Shown: positions 1 through 9,090, numbered from the stretch's first letter. The stretch is 64,000 nt of DNA from Tetranychus cinnabarinus (GCA_022266195.1 WHVY01000001.1:19778001-19842000), one strand, 5' to 3'. Program-made: numbers and translations. The notes: generated by a model from the sequence alone, not told the origin.

Positions 1-1537
1 GAGAATAACCTGTTCTACAATCTTCATTCATCGACCAAACATTAGATTTCATTGTGGTCTATCATAAGATGAAATGTTAAACTATTCAAGATCTTACATT
101 GTGTTACTTATGATGACAGATTTGATGCTTTATTCATAAAGTTGAGTGTTTCTCAAACACAAATAGTGGTAGAATGAGGTAGAAAGATATTAGTTATTAA
201 ATTAACTAACTTACATTTTATCAAGTACTCTGGCATATTATATTATAGACCATAATTAATTCTAATGTTTGGCCGATAAATGATGATTTTAGATGAGGCT
301 TTTCACGAAATATTGAGGCTAAAAGTTTTTAGTCGAAGGGCCAAAATCAAGAAAACTTTCGATAAAGTGAAAAAAGTATTTAGTCTATGATGTGTACCAA
401 TGGGTTTTATGGACTCATAATGAGTTTCAGCTTTTTAACTCTTAAATTTGCAGAAAGAGGACGGTTTAATTGAAAATCGAACTGATCTATTTTATTCTGG
501 ATACAAAATTGTATTTCTCAGTATAAGTGCATTTTATTGTTGAAAATCAAAAGTTACATCAGCAAAATGAGTTTCACCAAAAAATCTGCTTTGATAATGC
601 TATAAAAGAAGTTCGAAGTTTCAACTTTGACCTCGATTGTATCGAAAACGATTGATCAGAGAAATCTTTCAATCGCACAAATGGACTCAGTTTTGATTTT
701 CCTACAAACCTACAGAGTTTAAATCTGCAAGAAATCAATTTTTACCCGTTTTTGTCCATTTTTCTTCCCATGTTTGTTTCAATTTGTACATAAATGTGCA
801 AAAATGTTACAATTGTGTTTATTGTGTCTTTTTACTAACATCCTTCAGCGTTTTAATGAAATAATGAGTCTTAAAGATGTAACAATCAAGTTAAGAGTTG
901 GGACTTTGTAGAGTTTAGGGACATAAGTTTATTGGTGCTGTTGGAAAGCTTTTCCGATCGCTAGTTTGCAAGGAAATCGAGGTTGAGTTCGAAACTTTGA
1001 ATGCCTTTTATACAATTATGGATACAGATTATTTCCTCAAACTCACTTTTCTAGTGTAACTTTCGATGGCCAACAAGAATTGGCTTTTATTTTGAGAAAT
1101 AAACTTTTCCTCTCAGAATAAAACAGATCATTTCGATTTGCAGTTAAATCCATCAATTTCTGTGACAAAAAAAGTCAGTGAGCTGAAATTTATTAGAAGT
1201 CCATAAATTTTGATCGTACACATCAACGATCTTGATCTTTGTTCAATTTATCGATTGATTGCTTGATTTTGGCCATTAACCTAAAAAACTTCGAGACTCA
1301 ATATTTCGAGAATGGTTGCAGGTACAGTCATCATTCATTGACCAATCATGCGATCTCATTATGTGCTATGGTATACCGAAATTTCAGATAATTCAAGGAA
1401 CCACAAAAAATGTTATAACATTATATTAATAAGGTTGTTAGAATTGATATTACCCTAACAAAGCTAGATGGTTACTTACGATGTGTTGAAGAATATTCCA
1501 CATCAAATGAATTAGTTCAGATTTCTACGTTACTTAG
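1..1537. repeat. Foldback-type dispersed repeat, left part
   Basis: This is an unclassified AT-rich repeat continuing in from outside the window. It holds the end of one unit (about 1-225) and a full unit (about 225-1537). Each unit of about 1.2-1.3 kb is an imperfect inverted repeat: the first half (about 290-770) reads, in reverse complement, like the second half (about 800-1530). Shared landmarks include CTCGATTTTATCGAAAAC in the first half and GAGAAAATCGAGGTCAAG in the second. Closely similar sequence recurs at 9091-10255, 18165-21545 and 55815-56690. No transposase or other long ORF is present, so it looks non-autonomous. The gypsy element interrupts it at 1537. Confidence 0.75.
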
Positions 1538-2077
1538 TGTTGTGCTATTTGATGTTCGCGCTCTGTGATAACTGTTACTAGCAACCGGGTTGCTAAAGAG
1601 AGCTGTTGCTCTGGAAATACTCGGTATTTCCTTTCTTTTCTATTTTTTGTATAACATCCTTAATTTTGATTTCCGTAAATTACTTGTATAAATAGCCTTT
1701 AAATTGATCAATACTTTTAAGTGACATTAGTGCTTTGATTAGATTAAACTGTGTTAATTAGATAATCATTGTGAAGTCCTTCATTTCATCTAGATTCTCG
1801 GAATCTGAATAGCTGGAGAGTATTCCCGGAATACTCTGCCTTACCAACTAGGTTGGTTAAACTACTTCGTAATACTCGGTATTACAATCGTGATTAATAG
1901 TCTAGGACTATTCTTGTGAACTGAACTCTTGACTTTGGTTAAAGCCTTTGTTTCAACCCTGTTGAAATTTGTGAATTACTCAACCCGGTTGAGCCATACT
2001 TGTGATTCTAAGCTTCTAGGAAGCTTCTATTAGTCAAAGTGTGTTGGAAAAGCTTTTGAACCAGTAGTCATACAACA
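1538..2077 (+). repeat. 5' LTR
   Basis: 540 bp, TG...CA termini, identical by eye to 8551-9090. It contains a TATAAATA box at 1687-1694 and an ATTAAA polyadenylation-like hexamer at 1743-1748. It also holds ten perfect interrupted palindromes with 6-9 bp arms and 3-nt spacers: 1579-1595, 1613-1631, 1792-1806, 1817-1837, 1843-1857, 1869-1885, 1896-1912, 1951-1967, 1979-1993 and 2010-2026. Confidence 0.95.
1687..1694 (+). promoter_or_regulatory. TATA box in LTR
   Basis: TATAAATA lies about 150 bp inside the LTR, where a gypsy-type promoter is expected. The equivalent in the 3' LTR is 8700-8707. The transcription start cannot be placed from sequence alone. Confidence 0.5.
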
Positions 2078-2079
2078 TT

Positions 2080-2092
2080 TGGTGGAGATGCC
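2080..2092 (+). other. Candidate primer binding site
   Basis: TGGTGGAGATGCC begins two bases after the 5' LTR end and starts with TGG, the complement of a tRNA CCA end. I could not assign the primer tRNA. Confidence 0.5.
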
Positions 2093-2337
2093 CTTCGATT
2101 TGTGAGATTCTCGTGTTAAGCTGTGCTCTATTGTTTGGTGGTTTTTGTTTTTTTGGTGGTTCTTTTGTCTCTGTGTGGGGGGAATTGGTGTTTTGGATTC
2201 GGAATCCTATGCTGTTGGAACTTACGCTTGTCGAATTCGTTATTGGTTTGCTGATATTGTTTGCTGAATTCTATTGTTCTGTATTAAGTTTGTTCTGGTT
2301 ACAGTGTAACGCTCAATAGGAATTCCTGGAATTCGAA

Positions 2338-5300
2338 ATGTCTGATAAAGATAAAGACGGCTTCCTCGTCCCGCAACAACAACGACAACAATCATCTAAG
2401 ATAGCCATGACGCCTGAATTAGCTGAGCAGATTAATGCTTTGAAGCATAACAATAATATATTCCAGAAGTCGTTAGCTACGATGGAAAAGACTCAACAGG
2501 AGACACAAAAGACTATGGGAGAAGTCTTGACAGCTCTGCAAACTCAAGGTACGAATTTAGAAATTCTAATGAAAGATTTAGCTGATGTTAGAAAGACTCA
2601 GAATGATCATGTGAATATGATTCACGCCTTGCGAGTTTCTGAAAAGCAGAGAAGTGATAAAGAGAAATTGCTTGAGAGCAATAAGATGCGTGTTCAGGGA
2701 ACACCAACATCATCCAAAGAAACGACAGGTTTAGAGGATTCCCTGAATCCTACTGGAGAATCTGATTCTCAGTTACCTGGTAATAGAAGAATTCATTCCT
2801 TTCTGGATGAGTTTTCTACAAACGAGAGTGGTGAAAGAGCTCGAGGTGCTCTAATGAAAGCAGTTCCTTTGCCTCATTTTCATGGTGAACATGAAAAAGC
2901 TGCTAGCTGGTTAAGGAGGTATGAAGAAGTTGCTGCTTTGAATTATTGGACGGAAGGTGAACTTATCAGAGGAGTTGGTGCCGCTATGAAAGATGAAGCA
3001 TCGACCTGGTACTGGTACATTTATCTACCTAAGACTGCTGGAAAAGGTCAATCGTGGATGCAGTTTAAGCAACTGTTTCTAGCAACCTATGTTAAGGACG
3101 AGGATAGGCACGCGATATATCAAAAGTTGATGAACCGGGTTCATCTCAAGACTGAGAGATTATCTGCCTATTGGCATTCTGTCTTAGCATTATGTATGGA
3201 CTTTAATCCAGATATGACGGAGAGTGAAATTATTACTCATACTCTGAGAGGTTTGGAACCTGCGATGAGGAGTACTTTTACATCCTCCTTGATTGGTCGT
3301 AGAACTTTAGAAGTTCTCGAACATTTGATTTCAGTTAATGATGCTATCATTGAAAAAGGTCGAAAGGTTGACTCAAAGTCGAATGAGTCAAAGCCTAGCC
3401 AAAAGAGTAAAGAAGAGAAGCAAGAAAAGCCGCATGATAAAGCGAACAAAGTATTCAAGAGGAAAGATCCTTCTACTGTTGTTTGTTACAATTGCATGAA
3501 ATCTGGGCATTTCATGAAACATTGTCCTGAAGTTTATGATGCTGCTAAGGTAAAGGCTAACTCTTTACAATTGAAGAATCAACGAAGTGCTGCTGTTGTG
3601 AACTCAGCTACTGTTGTTCGAGATGTTCGAGGAACATCAAATGCTAATGTTCAGGGAACATTAGAAAATGGAAGAGATGTTCCAGGAACATCGGGTACTC
3701 AGGGAGTATCGAATGAAGATGAAACATTGCAAAGTTTCAGAGATGATTGGCAAATGATTACCAGTGAGATTGGTATTCATTCATCAGATTTGCCGATAAC
3801 GTTGTCTTCATTTCTCGGAAATGTCTCACTGCCAACGTTACCAATCGAAATAAATGGAATCAGAAGCAGAGCATTAGTGGATACAGGAGCTCGAGTATCA
3901 CTAATCAGCGATTCATTTAGAGTTCGATGTGGTCTCCCTTTGAAAGTATGGAGTTTTGGTGCATTGACAATGGCAAATACGAACGTGGACGTTCCTCATG
4001 GATGGACTGAGTGCAAGTTGCTTGCAGATTTCCATTGTATACCAATTCGCCTAATTGTGATGAAAAAGTTAACCCAAGATGTGTTATTGGGAAGTGACTT
4101 TTGTACTCGCCATAACGTTACGATAACGTATGGGAACAAAAGTGTGAGATTAATCAGACCTCATGGAGATGTCGTGAAGACGAGGAGATTAATAAATTCT
4201 GTGAGTTCCAGGAACTCAAATCAAGGAAATAACTCGGTTATTTCTGCTGCTGTTGTAGATCTTGCTGAATTTGACGATGTTTTCAGTAGATCGCCTGGAG
4301 ATGTTGGTTGCATCCCGGATGCAGTTCATTCGATTGATACAGGTAATCACCCGCCGATTTACCAGAAGTATTATCCGATTGCTGTATCAGAAAAGCTAGC
4401 TATTGGTAAATTGCTTAATGATATGCTGAAGGATGGAATAGCGATTCCAAGCGAAAGTTCTTGGGCAAGTCCTATTGTGCTTGTTGGAAAGAAGAATGGT
4501 CAAACTCGGTTTTGCGTTGATTATCGCAAACTGAACGCGATTACTGCTTTGGATCCTTATCCTATCCCTAAAGTTGAAGATGCTTTAGATGCCTTGGAAG
4601 GTTGTATAAGATTTTCATCTTTAGACGTTGCAGCTATGTATTGGCATATTCCTATGAAACCTGAAGATCAGTGCAAAACTGCATTTGTGATACCTCAAGG
4701 ATTGTATGAATTCACTCGAATGCCTTTTGGTTTAAAGAATGCACCTGCGACTGCTGTCCGAACGATGAACCGGGTTCTCGCTGGACTTAATTATATTTCT
4801 TGCTATATTTACTTTGATGACATACTGATTTTTGGTAAGTCAGAGGAAGAGCATGATTTAAACTTAAGAAAAGTATTGGAACGCTTGAGAAAGTTTGATG
4901 TAAAGCTGAGAAAAGAGAAATGTTCCTTCAACCGAGAAAGTATTGATTATCTAGGATATCATATTAGTGCTGCTGGTATTTCTCCGAGTCAAAGTAACAT
5001 TGAAACTGTTCTGAGGTTCCCGGAACCTGAAAGTTGCAAAGACATTAGGAAGTTTCTTGGATTGTGTAGCTATTTTAGGAGATTCATTCCTAAATTTAGT
5101 GATTTAGCTAGACCGTTAACAATTATGTTGAAGAAAAATGCTATTTTCAGTTGGACTGAAAGGGAAAGAAAAGTTTACGAGGAGTTGAAAAGAGTCATAA
5201 CTTGTAAGCCTGTTTTAGCATGTTTTCAGAATGATGGTAAAGTCGAGATCCATACCGATGCCTGTGATTACGGTATTGGAGCTGTCTTATATCAAAGTCA

Positions 5301-6969
5301 AAGTGATGGTAATTTAAAGCCTGTCTGCTATATTAGCCGTACTTTGAACCCTGCCGAAAAGAATTATGGAGTGACGGAAAAGGAGTGTTTAGCCATAGTT
5401 TGGGCTTTACAAAGGTTACGCCATTATTTGTTTGGACGCATATTTACTGTTGTTACAGACCATTGTGGGTTATGTTGGTTCACATCATCGAAAAGACTGA
5501 CGCCGAGATTGATGCGGTGGGCAATCAAATTGCAAGAGTTTAATTTTGTTGTCAAGTATCGTAGTGGACGATTGCATGGAGATGCTGATTGCATTTCACG
5601 CTATCCGCTAAAAGAGATCAGTAATGATGATGAAGTTAAGATTAATCTTCCAGGAAGATTAAATCAGAATGATATTTCAATTTGTTACATTGAACCTGTT
5701 GCAAAGTTCAAAGATGTGCAATTGAAAGATGCTTATTGCTTAAAGATCCGGGATCTTTTGAACTCTAGTGAGTTAACGAAGAGAGCAAAAAGCAGATTGA
5801 AAAAGAAGTTTCTGATTCTGAATCAGATTTTGTTCTTTAAAAGAGGAAAAGAACTTGTGCCTGTTATTCCTAAAGAATTGAGAATTCTTGTGATGAGTGA
5901 AGCTCATAATGAAGGTCATTTGGGTATGAACAAGTGTTTGGAAAAACTCAAATGTCGAGCTTATTGGCCAGGAATGTGCAAAGATCTTTCCAATGTGATT
6001 CGAAAGTGTGATAAGTGCCAGAGGAGAAAGCCTTATCCTGCAGCTAGCCAAGGATTAATGATCCCGATAAGATGTCCAAAGAACGTATTTTGTGACATAA
6101 GCTTGGATATTATGGAGCTACCGCTGTCGAAAAATGGTTTCAAATATGTTGTGGTGATCAACGATCGATTAACTAAGTTCGCCGTAGCAACTGCAGTGAA
6201 ATCAACAGAAAGTGAGCAAATTATTGAAGTTTTGTTCAATGATTGGATACTTAGATTTGGAGTTCCAGGAACTCTGATAACTGATCGAGGGACAAATCTA
6301 ATGTCCGAGGAGTTTGAAACTTTTCTGAAAAGTTTTGGCATTAGACATTTGCCTACATCAGCTTATCATCCTCAAAGTGATGGACAAACTGAACGATTTA
6401 ATTCCTATTTGGGTACTACTTTGTGCATTTACAGTGGAAACAATCCGAATGAGTGGGATAAATTCCTGAAAGAAGTTGTTTTTGCATACAATGTGACGCC
6501 TCATAGGGTTACTAAGTATTCGCCGTTTTATTTAGCTCATGGTGTGGAAGCCAGGCTTCCCTGGGAATCCAAGATTGGATTGCCGATTGAATGGAATCGA
6601 GTTTCTACGAGAGAAGATGCTTTGGGAAAAGCTCGAGAATTGATTCGATCGAACATTGAAAGATCTCAATCGAAGTCAAAGGAGTTATATGACCGAACGC
6701 ATAAGGAAACTGAGTTCGATTTGCATTCGCTTGTTTTGGTAAAACAGCCTTTATTGGTTAAAGGAAGAAACAAAAAGTTTATTGATAGGTTCAAGGGACC
6801 TTATAAAATAATTAAGAAGATAAATCCTGTTAATTATGAATTGATTAACCTAAGAGGGCCAGTCAAGAAAGAAGTTGTTCATGTTTCTAGACTGCGGCCA
6901 TATCATGGAACTCATTCCAGGAATGAGGAGGCAGATGATGAACTGCTGGAAATGCTTGGATTTAATTAA
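2338..6969 (+). CDS. Gag-Pol polyprotein of Ty3/gypsy element
   Basis: A 1543-aa single reading frame with a true ATG, so no frameshift or stop separates gag from pol. The Gag part (about residues 170-345) is the retrotransposon capsid-like region, followed by a CCHC zinc knuckle C383-x2-C386-x4-H391-x4-C396. The protease active site is DTG at 515-517. Reverse transcriptase has RFCVDYRKLN near 724 and the catalytic YFDD at 825-828. RNase H has its first Asp at 974 (HTDACDYG). Integrase has the zinc module H1190, H1194, C1224, C1227, then the catalytic triad D1257, D1316, E1352 with exactly 35 residues between the second Asp and the Glu. All catalytic residues are present and nothing is truncated. 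In the cell it would form capsids, copy the RNA and integrate the cDNA. Confidence 0.96.
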   Translation: MSDKDKDGFLVPQQQRQQSSKIAMTPELAEQINALKHNNNIFQKSLATMEKTQQETQKTMGEVLTALQTQGTNLEILMKDLADVRKTQNDHVNMIHALRVSEKQRSDKEKLLESNKMRVQGTPTSSKETTGLEDSLNPTGESDSQLPGNRRIHSFLDEFSTNESGERARGALMKAVPLPHFHGEHEKAASWLRRYEEVAALNYWTEGELIRGVGAAMKDEASTWYWYIYLPKTAGKGQSWMQFKQLFLATYVKDEDRHAIYQKLMNRVHLKTERLSAYWHSVLALCMDFNPDMTESEIITHTLRGLEPAMRSTFTSSLIGRRTLEVLEHLISVNDAIIEKGRKVDSKSNESKPSQKSKEEKQEKPHDKANKVFKRKDPSTVVCYNCMKSGHFMKHCPEVYDAAKVKANSLQLKNQRSAAVVNSATVVRDVRGTSNANVQGTLENGRDVPGTSGTQGVSNEDETLQSFRDDWQMITSEIGIHSSDLPITLSSFLGNVSLPTLPIEINGIRSRALVDTGARVSLISDSFRVRCGLPLKVWSFGALTMANTNVDVPHGWTECKLLADFHCIPIRLIVMKKLTQDVLLGSDFCTRHNVTITYGNKSVRLIRPHGDVVKTRRLINSVSSRNSNQGNNSVISAAVVDLAEFDDVFSRSPGDVGCIPDAVHSIDTGNHPPIYQKYYPIAVSEKLAIGKLLNDMLKDGIAIPSESSWASPIVLVGKKNGQTRFCVDYRKLNAITALDPYPIPKVEDALDALEGCIRFSSLDVAAMYWHIPMKPEDQCKTAFVIPQGLYEFTRMPFGLKNAPATAVRTMNRVLAGLNYISCYIYFDDILIFGKSEEEHDLNLRKVLERLRKFDVKLRKEKCSFNRESIDYLGYHISAAGISPSQSNIETVLRFPEPESCKDIRKFLGLCSYFRRFIPKFSDLARPLTIMLKKNAIFSWTERERKVYEELKRVITCKPVLACFQNDGKVEIHTDACDYGIGAVLYQSQSDGNLKPVCYISRTLNPAEKNYGVTEKECLAIVWALQRLRHYLFGRIFTVVTDHCGLCWFTSSKRLTPRLMRWAIKLQEFNFVVKYRSGRLHGDADCISRYPLKEISNDDEVKINLPGRLNQNDISICYIEPVAKFKDVQLKDAYCLKIRDLLNSSELTKRAKSRLKKKFLILNQILFFKRGKELVPVIPKELRILVMSEAHNEGHLGMNKCLEKLKCRAYWPGMCKDLSNVIRKCDKCQRRKPYPAASQGLMIPIRCPKNVFCDISLDIMELPLSKNGFKYVVVINDRLTKFAVATAVKSTESEQIIEVLFNDWILRFGVPGTLITDRGTNLMSEEFETFLKSFGIRHLPTSAYHPQSDGQTERFNSYLGTTLCIYSGNNPNEWDKFLKEVVFAYNVTPHRVTKYSPFYLAHGVEARLPWESKIGLPIEWNRVSTREDALGKARELIRSNIERSQSKSKELYDRTHKETEFDLHSLVLVKQPLLVKGRNKKFIDRFKGPYKIIKKINPVNYELINLRGPVKKEVVHVSRLRPYHGTHSRNEEADDELLEMLGFN
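3622..3692 (+). repeat. Three consecutive interrupted palindromes inside gag
   Basis: Three perfect palindromes follow each other: 3622-3638 (7-bp arms, spacer GAG), 3645-3663 (8-bp arms, spacer AGG) and 3676-3692 (7-bp arms, spacer CAG). Their arms all contain ATGTTC/GAACAT. They encode the related peptides DVRGTS, NVQGTL and DVPGTS just downstream of the zinc knuckle. Confidence 0.85.
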
Positions 6970-7448
6970 TTATGCTTGTTTCTGTTAAATTAATTTATTT
7001 TCATTTTGGGTATTTTGTTAAATTAATTTGTTAAATTTTGAATTTGGAGGTGCATTTGGTCATTGCATTTGGTTACTCGGTAACCATTGACATTTGTTTC
7101 CCTCGCAACTGGAAGTGGAAGTTAACCTCATTGTTCTGGGAACAATTGTTCTACTAACTTCAACTATTAATTTCATTTGGAAATTTGTTTAATTGTTTAA
7201 TTTTGTGTTTGCAAAATCTGATTTTGCCTTTAGTTGCAATTGTATTGCTTTAATCAATTAAGAATACCTTTGCTTTTGGTAAAGATTTGTGTTCTGGGAA
7301 CACCTTCAACATCGTTCTTGATCTTGGAGATCTTTTGCTACTGAGTAGCTCTTGGGAACTTTTGTGAATTTGTATTCTCAGAATACTTAAGGAGATTCTC
7401 AGAATCTATTGTGTTTGTTGAACCGGGTTCAACCGAATTGTGACAAAG
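6970..7448 (+). other. Spacer between pol and second ORF, palindrome-rich
   Basis: A 479-bp non-coding spacer. It is dense in perfect interrupted palindromes with C...G-closed 3-nt spacers: 7070-7086, 7130-7146, 7289-7303, 7372-7386, 7393-7407 and 7417-7433, plus shorter ones at 7337-7349 and 7320-7332. It may carry the signal for expressing the downstream ORF (splice acceptor, internal promoter or ribosome entry), but I cannot point to one. Confidence 0.6.
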
Positions 7449-8534
7449 ATGAACATCGATTGGGAACCTCTAGAAGATGCCGATGGTGGTGATTTACCCG
7501 AAATCATATTCGAGGCACAACGATGGGATCCTAATGGTCAACCCAGACAACCGATTGGAGTTGCTGGTGTGAATGTGGTTGTTGGTCCAGATAATAGACC
7601 TCCACCGCCTGTTCAGGAGTGGCAATTGGTAGAAGACGATAATGTTCTGACTCATCGTCAAATGGTTAACCCTCAAGAGTTTGAGGATTACAAGTGCCTA
7701 ACCTGTTTGAATGTAGCTGTTGATCCGTTGATCCATGTAACCTCACCGCAACCAGGTTGCCCAACGATCTTTTGTTCAAACTGTTTTGCTCGCTTCCTGG
7801 AAGCTTCAGCCAACCAACGTTGTCCTTTTCGGTGTAATCCGAATGAGTTGCTGAGAAATGGAATCGGACCGTTGCCTTTGGAGGGTGGTCGAAGGAATTT
7901 GGCAACTCTAAATCGTTTGCAAGTACGGTGTAAATATGAAGCTTGCAACGTTATTGTTAATTATGGTGATTTAGGAAATCACATCGAAAATTGTGAACAC
8001 AATCCGGAGTCGAATGCTCCTTGTGAGAATTGTGGAGTCCCTAAGCGTGGACATAATTGTCGCGAATATGTTAGAGAGCTCGAATCCAGGATTCGCAGCC
8101 TCAATGAAAGGAACGAAAATCTGTCCACTCAAGTGATCGATTTAATGATGGAACGAGATGCGGTTCGTGAAGAACTAGCCCAAGCACGTCAGGATACGAG
8201 GCCTAGAGGAATGATGAACCACATTCGCTGTGCTAACCAATACCGAGGATCACCCCATGTCATCGTACGATATGGTAATCGCTCAAGAAGGTTCATCGAT
8301 TTAGATCTTGGTATGAGAGCAAGTGAGCTGAGATCCAGGATCGAGCGTCACTTCAACACGGAACTGGGTTCCATCATTCGAGTAGACTATACAGTGTTAG
8401 GAACTCACCAAACTCTAAGACAACATCAAGTGGGTCATAGGCCAACGTTTTGGATTGCCTTACCACCCGGTGAACGGGTTGTGGATGGCCAATCAATGGA
8501 AATAACGCTTGGTGCTAATGGACCGGTGGTCTAG
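7449..8534 (+). CDS. Retrotransposon-borne RING/TRAF-zinc-finger protein
   Basis: A 361-aa intact ORF; the first ATG is at 7449 (a GTG three codons upstream is not used here). It sits where errantiviruses carry env, but has no signal peptide or membrane segment. A RING-like cluster has C83-x2-C86, C104, C109-x2-C112, C125 and C129. In TRAF RINGs the fourth ligand is His in a CGHxFC motif, whereas here the motif is CPTIFC, so that His is missing and the domain is degenerate. A canonical TRAF/SIAH-type finger follows: C161-x4-C166-x11-H178-x3-C182. A shorter Cys/His cluster ends at C204, then a heptad-rich coiled coil (about 206-250). The C-terminal part (about 270-350) alternates strand-like and helix-like segments in a way that recalls a ubiquitin-like fold. 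The layout resembles the N-terminal half of TRAF E3 ligases without the MATH domain. Ligase or adaptor activity is inferred and untested. Confidence 0.85.
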   Translation: MNIDWEPLEDADGGDLPEIIFEAQRWDPNGQPRQPIGVAGVNVVVGPDNRPPPPVQEWQLVEDDNVLTHRQMVNPQEFEDYKCLTCLNVAVDPLIHVTSPQPGCPTIFCSNCFARFLEASANQRCPFRCNPNELLRNGIGPLPLEGGRRNLATLNRLQVRCKYEACNVIVNYGDLGNHIENCEHNPESNAPCENCGVPKRGHNCREYVRELESRIRSLNERNENLSTQVIDLMMERDAVREELAQARQDTRPRGMMNHIRCANQYRGSPHVIVRYGNRSRRFIDLDLGMRASELRSRIERHFNTELGSIIRVDYTVLGTHQTLRQHQVGHRPTFWIALPPGERVVDGQSMEITLGANGPVV

Positions 8535-8542
8535 TTTCAGTC

Positions 8543-8550
8543 GGGGGGAA
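8543..8550 (+). other. Polypurine tract
   Basis: GGGGGGAA lies directly against the 3' LTR start, the expected position for the plus-strand primer. Confidence 0.75.
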
Positions 8551-9090
8551 TGTTGTGCTATTTGATGTTCGCGCTCTGTGATAACTGTTACTAGCAACCG
8601 GGTTGCTAAAGAGAGCTGTTGCTCTGGAAATACTCGGTATTTCCTTTCTTTTCTATTTTTTGTATAACATCCTTAATTTTGATTTCCGTAAATTACTTGT
8701 ATAAATAGCCTTTAAATTGATCAATACTTTTAAGTGACATTAGTGCTTTGATTAGATTAAACTGTGTTAATTAGATAATCATTGTGAAGTCCTTCATTTC
8801 ATCTAGATTCTCGGAATCTGAATAGCTGGAGAGTATTCCCGGAATACTCTGCCTTACCAACTAGGTTGGTTAAACTACTTCGTAATACTCGGTATTACAA
8901 TCGTGATTAATAGTCTAGGACTATTCTTGTGAACTGAACTCTTGACTTTGGTTAAAGCCTTTGTTTCAACCCTGTTGAAATTTGTGAATTACTCAACCCG
9001 GTTGAGCCATACTTGTGATTCTAAGCTTCTAGGAAGCTTCTATTAGTCAAAGTGTGTTGGAAAAGCTTTTGAACCAGTAGTCATACAACA
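8551..9090 (+). repeat. 3' LTR
   Basis: 540 bp, reads as identical to the 5' LTR and carries the same ten palindromes (5' LTR coordinates plus 7013). Followed by TTAG, the second copy of the target duplication. Confidence 0.95.

Larger units (their letters stand above)
1538..9090 (+). mobile_element. Complete Ty3/gypsy LTR retrotransposon with extra TRAF/RING-like gene
   Basis: This is a full-length LTR element of 7553 bp. Its parts in order are 5' LTR 1538-2077, leader with a TGG-starting primer-site candidate, one-frame gag-pol 2338-6969, a 479-bp spacer, a second ORF 7449-8534, a G-rich polypurine tract ending at 8550, and 3' LTR 8551-9090. Domain order protease-RT-RNase H-integrase places it in Ty3/gypsy. 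Both LTRs are 540 bp, start TGTTG and end CAACA, and read as identical, so the insertion is recent. The flanking TTAG (1534-1537 and 9091-9094) is the target duplication. The uninterrupted counterpart of the target is seen at about 19801-19815. Both ORFs are intact, so the copy may be active. Confidence 0.95.

Noticed and set aside
2113..2319. Leader ORF of 68 codons in the retrotransposon
   Set aside because: It opens with GTG, not ATG, is Phe/Leu/Gly-rich by chance composition, and lies in the leader before gag.
7494..7948. Minus-strand ORFs opposite the TRAF-like gene
   Set aside because: Shadows of the plus-strand gene; overlapping each other and without motifs.
7449..8534. The second retrotransposon ORF as an env gene
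   Set aside because: No signal peptide, transmembrane segment, glycosylation pattern or furin site; the zinc-finger pattern explains the cysteines.
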